From: GCA-016432345 sp964544105
Lineage (GTDB): Bacteria > Patescibacteriota > Microgenomatia > Levybacterales > UBA12049
Direction of reading: 5' to 3'
NCBI GenBank assembly: GCA_964544105.1
Contig: CAZIZQ010000006.1
Coordinates: forward strand, 1-33,418
Length of the DNA stretch: 33,418 nucleotides
Under the pieces are notes generated by a model, which saw nothing but the letters and a program-made list of their open reading frames with translations, ran no database searches and had not been told where the DNA came from. The translations under genes were made by a program, and so were the position numbers. Positions 21,927 through 28,607 of this stretch are shown here, in pieces. Within the stretch, counting starts at the first letter, position 1, and every line of letters begins with the position of its first letter.

Positions 21927-24900
21927 ATGTACTATATTGCTTCACTTATTCTCCTTGAGATAGCTTTATTTCTAACAAATTACCAAAGAGGCACATATCT
22001 TATTGGCTGGGACAATATCATGCCGGAATTTAATCTGCCTCTTAATTTTGGACGCGCACTTACCAGCCTTTGGCAGGAATACCGCGGCCTTGGACTCGTT
22101 GATGGCATGGCTCACACAGCAAATCTTCTCCACACAGTATATATTTGGATTCTTTCAATTTTTCTTCCTCAATCTGTTTTAAGATATTCCTATATCCACC
22201 TTACTCATCTTATTGGAGGAATCGCATTCTTTTTTCTCGCAAAGAAAATCAAAAATAATGAAAAGGCTGCCTTCCTTGGAAGCATTTTTTATATGTTTAA
22301 TCTGGGTATTATACAAATGTATTTTGCACCTCTTGAAGTATTTGCGACACACTTTGCCACCCTTCCCCTTATTGCACTTCTTATTTATAAAGCACTCAAT
22401 CAGCCTAATAAAAAACATTTTGCTTTTCTTTTTTTTGGCGTGGTGCTTACAACCCCACAGAGTTTCGTTCCAACAGTTTTTATTGCATCATGTGTATTAT
22501 TTTTCTTTCTTTTAGCAACAAGTTTTATTTCTCATACAGAAAGAAGAAACATTCTATTTGTTATCCTTATCCTGTTTTGTGGGAACGGATTTTGGCTTTT
22601 TCCATACCTATATAGCGCCATCTATACACCAAGAATAATTGCCAACACCAGAATTAACGAATTCTCATCCGATGAAATCTTCTATCGAAACCAGGCTAGA
22701 GGCGACATAACAAGCGTTGCTTTCCTCAAAGGATTTATGGTGGATAGTATCGAATATGACGTAAAAAGCCACAAATATATCTTTTTTATGGATACCTGGA
22801 AAATCCATCAAGCAACAATACTTTATAACATTTCATTTTTAATAATTATTGGTGTAACTCTTTTTGGAGTTATTAATGGAGTAAAACAACGAAATATTAC
22901 ACTCCTGCCATACCACCTTACGCTCCTTACTGCATTTTTCTTTTTGGCAAACAATACACCAATCATTGGATCCCTAAACACCATGCTTCGAACATATTTT
23001 CCTTTGTTTGGTGAAGCATTTAGGTTTCCCTTTACTAAGTTTATCACTCTTTTTGCGTTTTGTTTTTCCATATTTTTTGCCTATGGCATCGCATCTATTT
23101 CCGAACTCTTGAAACATATACAAAAATCTGAAAAGCCTGTTTTTCTTATTGCCTTGAGTATTATCTTTTGTGTTGCCTATCCAGCATTCTTTGGAAACTT
23201 TACTTCTCCTTTACTTAGATTAAAAGTGCCAAACGACTACAATCTCACCTTTAACTACTTAAAAACACAAAATCCAAACTCACGTATAGCACTTCTCCCT
23301 GCATACACATTTTGGAATTGGCAATACCGAGACTGGGGACACCGAGGATCAGGTTTTCTATGGTATGGCATACAGCAGCCATTGATCAAGCGTGCTTTTG
23401 ACCCATGGAGTAATTACAACGAGCAATTATATAATGAGCTTTCCTACGCAACAGAAACGGAAAATAAAATACTAATGGATAATGTGTTAGATAAATATGA
23501 TATTGGCTTATTATTACTTGATCAACACATAATTAATATTACATCAAATCAACTTATTAATTACCCAAGAATTAAAAAATTTCTGGGGACCAATCCTCGT
23601 ATCAAAGAAAAAAAAGTCCTTGGCAAGATTATTATCTATGAGATATCTAAACCAAATCCACCTGTTTACTCCTTGTCTGAAAAAACACCAAAAATTCCTT
23701 CAGGCATATTCTTTAATAATACCGATGTCATATTCACTAACGAAAGAAATTACATTCAAGACACAAAAAATCCAAATATTGATTATCCCTTCTCATCTCT
23801 TTATACCGAGAGACTACAAAAAGATATTCCATTTAAAACACAAAATACTAATGTACACCTTATTCTATCTAAAAAAATCAACAATTTACCAAAAAATGAC
23901 AACTACGTTATCGAGCTCCCATCGCTTTTTGCTCATGAATTTCTCATTCCTGTAAGCATTACAAACCGAAATAATATTATCCAATTAACCCCTTTATATC
24001 CAAAAATCAGCATAGATAATAAAGAGATACCTGTTAATTCCTTACCTATCAACATCCCATCCAGTATTCAAAATCCAAAAAGTATTACATTCCAAGATGT
24101 CAATTTTACAGTATCACTGTCTGAAAATAACAAAAAAAGCTACCTCTTAAATAAATATCCAAATATCTTAAAAATAAGCAATGGAAGACTTGAAGAAACT
24201 ATTATCATCGACACAAAAAATATTGCAACTGACCCACTAATTGTCAGTCTAGAAAAAATCCCCGAATCTATTACAGTTGCTGTAGAAAAATTTGCTAACC
24301 CATTTAACCAAGAGAATATAATCGACAAAAAATTGTACTCATTAAAAACATCAACACAAAATAGTGTCCTACATCCTTTTTCAGATAATTTTGCCTCTGT
24401 TGCCATAGATCCCCAAACAAACGGCATCACACTTTCAGCAAAAACAGATGCCCAAGAATTAACATTCTATAAAGATAGTCTTTTCCATCAGGCATCATAT
24501 TTACTCCTTATTACAACTACTTATAAATCAGGGTTGCCAATAAATTTTTCTGTCGATAATCCTTTTGAAAATAAACTGGAACTAGAAACAAGATTATCTA
24601 AAGAAGAAAACGAAAATATCATAATACTTCCCCNNNNNNNNNNNNNGGGTTATGGATTTCATTTTGTAGTAAAATCAGTCGGGAAAGAAATTGCCCAATC
24701 GACAATTAATAGTATTGACCTTTTCCCTATTCCAGCTGAGACGGTTAAAAACATAAAAATATCGGCAAAAACTATTATACATTCATCTTCTGAAAAGATA
24801 CCGGTAAAGTTTCAAAAACTATCTACATTTTTTTATGATGTGGGTCCTTCCTCAAAAAACCAACATATAGTTTTATCACAAACATACCAAACTGGCTGGA

Positions 24901-25208
24901 AAGCCTACGAAATTCAGAATTCAGAATTCAGAATTCAGAATTGGATAAAAACTGCCCTCCCCTTTCTCTTTGGCACAGAAATAAAAGACCATGTTTTAGT
25001 AAATAACTGGGCCAACGGCTGGCTTCTTCCTAACGACAACCCACAACCCAACACCTACAGCCTTGTTATTGTCTTCTTACCTCAATATTTGGAATATTTT
25101 GGATTTATATTACTTATTGGTATGTTTATGTGGTTTTCTATTCCGTGGTTAAGAGAGGCAATAGGTAGAATTCGAAGAGTAAGCAGCTTGATCCAAAAGG
25201 ATCGTTGA
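21927..25208 (+). CDS. Large GT-C / DUF3367-like membrane glycosyltransferase
   Basis: 1093 residues, with 13 N inside (24634-24646) that keep the frame open. The N-terminal 430 residues hold about ten to twelve membrane spans, with an early loop containing GWDNIMPEFN and LGLVDGMAH. Next comes a long extracytoplasmic beta-rich region (about 440-1050), and a final span (LEYFGFILLIGMFMWFSI) with basic tail. This resembles the alpha-(1-3)-arabinofuranosyltransferase (AftD)/DUF3367 group of lipid-linked-sugar GT-C enzymes, but the assignment is by layout. The catalytic acidic residue is probably in the first loop. It pairs with the GT2 gene upstream. A heptamer repeat near its 3' end encodes EIQNSEFRIQN. 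Confidence 0.78.
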   Translation: MYYIASLILLEIALFLTNYQRGTYLIGWDNIMPEFNLPLNFGRALTSLWQEYRGLGLVDGMAHTANLLHTVYIWILSIFLPQSVLRYSYIHLTHLIGGIAFFFLAKKIKNNEKAAFLGSIFYMFNLGIIQMYFAPLEVFATHFATLPLIALLIYKALNQPNKKHFAFLFFGVVLTTPQSFVPTVFIASCVLFFFLLATSFISHTERRNILFVILILFCGNGFWLFPYLYSAIYTPRIIANTRINEFSSDEIFYRNQARGDITSVAFLKGFMVDSIEYDVKSHKYIFFMDTWKIHQATILYNISFLIIIGVTLFGVINGVKQRNITLLPYHLTLLTAFFFLANNTPIIGSLNTMLRTYFPLFGEAFRFPFTKFITLFAFCFSIFFAYGIASISELLKHIQKSEKPVFLIALSIIFCVAYPAFFGNFTSPLLRLKVPNDYNLTFNYLKTQNPNSRIALLPAYTFWNWQYRDWGHRGSGFLWYGIQQPLIKRAFDPWSNYNEQLYNELSYATETENKILMDNVLDKYDIGLLLLDQHIINITSNQLINYPRIKKFLGTNPRIKEKKVLGKIIIYEISKPNPPVYSLSEKTPKIPSGIFFNNTDVIFTNERNYIQDTKNPNIDYPFSSLYTERLQKDIPFKTQNTNVHLILSKKINNLPKNDNYVIELPSLFAHEFLIPVSITNRNNIIQLTPLYPKISIDNKEIPVNSLPINIPSSIQNPKSITFQDVNFTVSLSENNKKSYLLNKYPNILKISNGRLEETIIIDTKNIATDPLIVSLEKIPESITVAVEKFANPFNQENIIDKKLYSLKTSTQNSVLHPFSDNFASVAIDPQTNGITLSAKTDAQELTFYKDSLFHQASYLLLITTTYKSGLPINFSVDNPFENKLELETRLSKEENENIIILPXXXXXGYGFHFVVKSVGKEIAQSTINSIDLFPIPAETVKNIKISAKTIIHSSSEKIPVKFQKLSTFFYDVGPSSKNQHIVLSQTYQTGWKAYEIQNSEFRIQNWIKTALPFLFGTEIKDHVLVNNWANGWLLPNDNPQPNTYSLVIVFLPQYLEYFGFILLIGMFMWFSIPWLREAIGRIRRVSSLIQKDR
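24634..24646. other. Assembly gap (13 N) inside the GT-C-like gene
   Basis: The frame is open and the protein character the same on both sides, so the gap length is probably right or off by a multiple of three. Confidence 0.9.
24911..24942 (+). repeat. Heptanucleotide tandem repeat (ATTCAGA) in the GT-C-like gene
   Basis: About 4.4 copies of ATTCAGA, encoding EIQNSEFRIQN near residues 995-1006. The same unit in reverse complement occurs in radA at 29767. A copy-number change would frameshift the last 90 residues, including the final membrane span. Confidence 0.85.
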
Positions 25209-25261
25209 GAAGGTGTGAGGCTAATAGCCTGTTTTATGAGGTTTTCACCCCACACCTTCTC
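25207..25261 (-). terminator. End-of-unit stem-loop of the minus-strand GC-rich unit
   Basis: Perfect 11-bp stem GAGAAGGTGTG (25207-25217)/CACACCTTCTC (25251-25261) with AGGCT/AGCCT inside. It lies between the convergent GT-C-like and DUF4230-like genes and may serve both. On the minus strand an ATG at 25280 (MGTIKTREGVG) enters the stem, matching the plus-strand units. Confidence 0.65.
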
Positions 25262-25322
25262 GAGTTTTGATCGTTCCCATATTTCCTATATCAGGAGGTC
25301 CGCGAAGTGCGGTGTCCATGCC

Positions 25323-25892
25323 TTACGGCTTGAAGAAAACAACCTTCACCTGTTCAAACCCCGCCTTGCGGAAGAGGTTCTCTAGGCTCATGGTTGCTGA
25401 CTGCATAGCCTGGTCGGGAAAACCCATCTTAACAGCTTCCCTGCCAATCTCCTCGGAAGCTTTCACCCCCAAAGAGTTGTACATGTCTGCCGTAGCGGGA
25501 ATGAGCCCGCCACCTTCGATGAATCGGCTCTTGGCCAACGAAGGCTCGCAGCCAAGATTATAAGGCTCAATCACCCTAACGATGACCGAGCGGCCAGATA
25601 TAGAAGCCTGAAGCGGATGCTTCTTGTAGTCGATGCCGAATCGGCAATCGGCCACAGCCAGCATGGTCCGCTTTGTCTTCAGGGTACCGAAGAGGTATGA
25701 TTCTTCCCCCTCGATAACCGAGGTAACGACAGACCTGACATAACTGGTCTCATCCGTCAGCTTCATCTCCGAGAGAGAGAAAGCCACCGGAGTCGTCTTC
25801 GTTCCGCCCGAGCTACCCATCTGGTAACCCAAAAACAAAGTAGCCGCAGCGACAATAGCCGCAGCGACAATGCCAATACCAAGTCTGATCAT
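25323..25892 (-). CDS. DUF4230-like membrane-anchored protein (GC-rich unit 4)
   Basis: 189 residues. An N-terminal membrane anchor (2-24, IRLGIGIVAAAIVAAATLFLGYQMG) is followed by an exported domain. It has the order seen in DUF4230 proteins: SEMKLTDETSYVRSVVTSV, a beta meander (LAVADCRFGIDYKK), ISGRSVIVRVIEPYNLGCEPSL, then a helical part ending LENLFRKAGFEQVKVVF. Family assignment is by eye. AGGAAGGAAG precedes the ATG. GC content is well above its neighbours. It is on the opposite strand to units 1-3 but has the same leader and end-of-unit structures. Function unknown. Confidence 0.75.
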   Translation of the reverse strand: MIRLGIGIVAAAIVAAATLFLGYQMGSSGGTKTTPVAFSLSEMKLTDETSYVRSVVTSVIEGEESYLFGTLKTKRTMLAVADCRFGIDYKKHPLQASISGRSVIVRVIEPYNLGCEPSLAKSRFIEGGGLIPATADMYNSLGVKASEEIGREAVKMGFPDQAMQSATMSLENLFRKAGFEQVKVVFFKP

Positions 25893-25934
25893 AAAATTCT
25901 TCCTTCCTGACTATACCTCTCACAGGGAACGATC

Positions 25935-26043
25935 CCGGTAGAAACTCACCCGTTAAGCGTGTTTTACCAAGCTTTTGGCTAACACTCCGTACAGGCTTCT
26001 GCCGGTATTTATCCCTATGAGATATTAATAAATGTTAACGTGC
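25935..26043 (-). ncRNA. Structured leader of GC-rich unit 4 (minus strand)
   Basis: Minus strand: GCACGTTAACA (26043-26033), then a long imperfect hairpin from 26005 to 25935. The outer stem is CCGG-AGAA/TTCT-CCGG, the inner parts GTGTT/AACAC and CC/GG, and the loop AAGCTTTT. The Shine-Dalgarno site follows about 25 nt later. Same order of elements as the plus-strand leaders, with a different hairpin sequence and without the CATACAG part. Confidence 0.62.
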
Positions 26044-26074
26044 AATGAGTAAAATAAACTATTTTAGCCTTGGC

Positions 26075-26103
26075 ATTATACCACTTCCAAGACTATTTGT
26101 CAA
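26075..26103 (-). promoter_or_regulatory. Consensus promoter of the DUF4230-like gene
   Basis: Minus strand: TTGACA (26098-26103), 17-nt spacer and TATAAT (26075-26080), preceded by ATAGTAC exactly as in the 8082-8110 promoter. It gives a leader of about 175 nt that includes the GTTAACA element and hairpin. Confidence 0.85.
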
Positions 26104-26121
26104 GTACTATAGGTTAGGATA

Positions 26122-26150
26122 TTGACAGCCTATGTATGTTTATGTACAAT
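26122..26150 (+). promoter_or_regulatory. Promoter of the 26230 glycosyltransferase
   Basis: TTGACA (26122-26127), 17-nt spacer and TACAAT (26145-26150). The -35 is 18 bp from that of the divergent DUF4230 promoter, so the two may compete or be co-regulated. Confidence 0.75.
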
Positions 26151-26229
26151 GCTTTTATGATTTAGTACTGCCTCCCAATAGCACTCTGCCCGTTCTTCAA
26201 AAAATTCAGGAGAACTCTCATTAATTTTT

Positions 26230-26979
26230 ATGAACCAAAGCCAACCATTTGTATCTATTCTTTTACCTGTATGCAACCAGGCACAATTCTTGCGTGACTG
26301 CCTAGCAAGTCTTACTAACCAATCGTACTCAAATATCGAAATAATAGCCATAGATGATGCCTCTAAAGACGACTCATACAAAATTCTTAAAACCTACAAA
26401 AATAACGATAAGCGTATTCGGGTATTCAAAAATATAAAGCGCTATGGTATAGCAGTTAGCCTTAACCGAGCTCTAAAAAGAGCAAAGGGCAACTTTATTG
26501 CCTTTATGAATGCCAACGATGTAGCAACTAGGGACCGAATTAATCGTCAGGTAAGACACCTGCTTGCCAATCCGGAAATTGCAGCTATAGGGACCCAAAC
26601 TGCTGTACTTACCGAAACCAACAAGAAAAAAGCAACAGAAACATTCCCAAATGACAACGAAAATGTTGTTCAGGGACTTCTTCCCGGCACATCAATGCAA
26701 TTTGAAACAGCCATGATCAACAAGCAAATTCTCCCCAAAGACCTTCTAACTTTTCGTCATAACGACTACCCCATGGTTTTTTCTGACCTATTTGCCAAGC
26801 TTCCTTCATATGGAAATATTGTAAATTTGCCATGGATTCTATATTTGCGCAGAATAACCAATAAATCAAACAGCGTTACTCCAAATTTTTCCCAGCTGGC
26901 TAAGCTATGGATAAATTCTTTTGCTAACCACGACTACCGTTTCCCCATCCGCACCATCTTTACTCCCCTCGCCCGATAG
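26230..26979 (+). CDS. Family 2 glycosyltransferase, altered DxD region
   Basis: 249 residues with the GT2 opening VSILLPVCNQAQFLRDCLAS and IAIDDASKDDSYKI. The place of the usual ARxDADD is taken by IAFMNANDVATRDRINRQ, so the first Asp residues are Asn. The metal site would be weakened, making it a candidate inactive or regulatory homologue. About 50 residues shorter at the C-terminus than the 21027 enzyme. A Shine-Dalgarno-like AGGAGA is 16 nt upstream. A 2-codon ORF (ATG ATT TAG at 26157) begins where a leaderless start would be. Confidence 0.87.
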   Translation: MNQSQPFVSILLPVCNQAQFLRDCLASLTNQSYSNIEIIAIDDASKDDSYKILKTYKNNDKRIRVFKNIKRYGIAVSLNRALKRAKGNFIAFMNANDVATRDRINRQVRHLLANPEIAAIGTQTAVLTETNKKKATETFPNDNENVVQGLLPGTSMQFETAMINKQILPKDLLTFRHNDYPMVFSDLFAKLPSYGNIVNLPWILYLRRITNKSNSVTPNFSQLAKLWINSFANHDYRFPIRTIFTPLAR

Positions 26980-27102
26980 CCCAAAACTTCTCCCAAAGTT
27001 ATCCACATTTTTTTCTTAATATATTTTATCCTGTCATAGCAGCCTAATCGTCTATGATTTTGCTATAAGCTATACGCTATTTTCTATACGCTTTAATATA
27101 GG
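26980..27102. other. Intergenic region with simple repeats and one DnaA-box-like site
   Basis: Contains TTATCCACA (27000-27008), a perfect match to the DnaA box consensus but single, and the repeats CTATACGCT at about 27070-27092 (two copies). No gene seen. Confidence 0.4.
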
Positions 27103-27131
27103 TTGACCCTATTGACAAGGTGTGATAAAAT
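27103..27131 (+). promoter_or_regulatory. Promoter of the small 27142 gene
   Basis: TTGACC (27103-27108), 17-nt spacer and TAAAAT (27126-27131). The ATG at 27142 follows after 10 nt, giving a leader of about 4 nt. Confidence 0.6.
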
Positions 27132-27141
27132 ACATTTAGAC

Positions 27142-27315
27142 ATGAAAATACAACTGCTCCTCCATAAATTTACCCACCTTTTCGCGGCAAAAAAACAAAA
27201 ACGGGCCAGTCTTTTTAGTGGCGACTACAAACAAGCAGTTCTTATTAAAGAAGGTAGAAAACAATTTAAGGCACTGTTGAGTAAGGGCCTCACAGTACCT
27301 GTTGTACTATTATAA
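27142..27315 (+). CDS. Small basic protein, 57 residues, unknown
   Basis: The frame MKIQLLLHKFTHLFAAKK to GLTVPVVLL has many Lys residues and an amphipathic N-terminus. No family recognised. Support comes from the near-ideal promoter just upstream and a large stem-loop just downstream. An alternative reading is a non-coding RNA gene spanning 27138-27400. No Shine-Dalgarno site is present, as expected for a near-leaderless gene in this genome. Confidence 0.55.
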   Translation: MKIQLLLHKFTHLFAAKKQKRASLFSGDYKQAVLIKEGRKQFKALLSKGLTVPVVLL

Positions 27316-27728
27316 GGGCTAGGGCAAAAAACAAGAGCATCGCTTTCGTTACACTAGAAATGATGAATACTCTGGTACGACAAGCAATGCTCTTTCGAAA
27401 ATCGACATGTTGTCCTGTAGGCAGGAAAAAAAACTACATGTCTAGTATACGTTGATATCAAATACCCTATTTCTTGTCAAGAAAAAACAATGAGGCCAAA
27501 AATTATCGTTTATCTTGACAGAAAAGCATTTTTCACACAATAAATTTCTAAAAGTTCGTAAGGTTCGATGAGGTGAAAGAGTTGTGGAAGGTCGAGCGGA
27601 GCGAGATCCCATAAAAATTTAGTTCGTATCCTCCGGTGAGGTGAAAGAGTTGGGCAGGCTCTTTCATCTCTCTGGATTGTAAGAGCAAATTTTTATGGGG
27701 CTCTTTCATCTCTTCTAACTTTAGGAGA
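27316..27728. repeat. Gene-free stretch rich in inverted repeats
   Basis: Holds a long imperfect stem AAGAGCAT-C-GCT/AGC-A-ATGCTCTT (27333-27394). A second, GACATGT/ACATGTC (27404-27442), encloses TCCTG/CAGGA. A third large inverted repeat (about 27567-27710) has CCCATAAAAATTT/AAATTTTTATGGG and GGTGAAAGAG/CTCTTTCATC, with the short GC motif GGTCGAGCGGAGCGAGA in one arm. The last may end transcription of the PIN-TRAM unit. No gene seen. Confidence 0.6.
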
Positions 27729-28493
27729 TTAGATCTTCTTGGCAAACAATATCCGTCCTGCTGCAGTCTGTATTACCCGAGAAACCACTACATTGACCTC
27801 TTTATCTGTGTCCCCTGCACCGTGCTCGACCACCACCATTGTCCCATCGTCCAGGTATCCTACACCCTGTGTAACGTCTTTCCCCACATGCAATATCTTC
27901 ATATGAATCGACTCTCCCGGCACAGCAGTTACTTTTAAGGCATGGGCTAGGCCATTAATGTTTATTGCTACAACTCCCTGGATACTTGCCTTTTTCTCCA
28001 AATTATAGTCGCAGGTGATAATCCTCCCTTTATATTTTTTGGCAGTTGATATCAAAATCTCATCCACCTCGCGCTTTTTCTTGGCATCCTCCTCGCTTGG
28101 AACCACCACAACTTTTATACCTTTCATTTTCTTCAAACTTTCAAGCATTTCCAACCCCTTCCTGCCCCGCTCGTGCCGTACCGCATCTTGGGAATCGGCA
28201 ATGTGTTTTAATTCCCACAAAATATCAGATGGCATGGCAAAAGTGTCGGTAAGAAGACCCAAACGCACTACTTCAAAAATCCGGCCGTCAATAATTGCCG
28301 AGGTATCCAAAAAAATAGCCCGCTCAATGGTTTTTAATTTATTGTTTTTTGATTTCTTTTTCCGCGCCGGCATTAAATAGGCCATCCTTCGCACCACAAG
28401 ACCGGCAATCTGGTCTGCCAATGTGCCCAAAAAACGTTGTGGCATGCCCAATGTCCCAACCACTGGTTCTTTTTTTATTTGCTCTTGATCCAT
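27729..28493 (-). CDS. PIN-TRAM domain protein (YacL-like)
   Basis: 254 residues from the ATG at 28493; a TTG 7 codons upstream is less likely. The PIN nuclease domain (about 60-185) has IFLDTSAIIDGRI, DILWELKHIADS and IITCDYNLEKKA, whose Asp residues coordinate the metal. The C-terminal TRAM domain (about 190-254, ESIHMKILHVGKDVTQGVGYLDDGTMVVVEHG) binds RNA. YacL-type proteins usually have four N-terminal membrane spans; here these are missing and replaced by a short amphipathic segment, so this version is soluble or peripheral. Probably an RNA-cleaving or regulatory protein. It lies downstream of radA on the same strand. Confidence 0.88.
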   Translation of the reverse strand: MDQEQIKKEPVVGTLGMPQRFLGTLADQIAGLVVRRMAYLMPARKKKSKNNKLKTIERAIFLDTSAIIDGRIFEVVRLGLLTDTFAMPSDILWELKHIADSQDAVRHERGRKGLEMLESLKKMKGIKVVVVPSEEDAKKKREVDEILISTAKKYKGRIITCDYNLEKKASIQGVVAININGLAHALKVTAVPGESIHMKILHVGKDVTQGVGYLDDGTMVVVEHGAGDTDKEVNVVVSRVIQTAAGRILFAKKI

Positions 28494-28607
28494 AAAATAA
28501 AACTCAAAGTTCAAAAGTCAAAACTCAAAACTAAAACGTAAAGCTCAAAAGTTTTAAGCTTTGAACTATAGCTTTGCACTTTGAGATTTGCGCTTTGAGC
28601 TATGCTG
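28494..28607. repeat. Simple-sequence cluster of AAACTCAAA / TTTGAGCTT units
   Basis: About ten short variants of AAGTTCAAA, AAACTCAAA, AAGCTCAAAA and their complements fill the gap between radA and the PIN-TRAM gene. The two halves are partly complementary and would form one large hairpin, with possible terminator function. The same kind of repeat lies upstream of rho. Confidence 0.65.

Noticed and set aside
26157..26165. Leaderless start for the 26230 glycosyltransferase
   Set aside because: An ATG lies exactly six bases after the -10 box, but the frame stops after two codons; the GT2 fold begins at 26230.
27000..27008. Replication origin (DnaA box TTATCCACA)
   Set aside because: A single box without further copies, an AT-rich unwinding array or dnaA/dnaN nearby is not enough.
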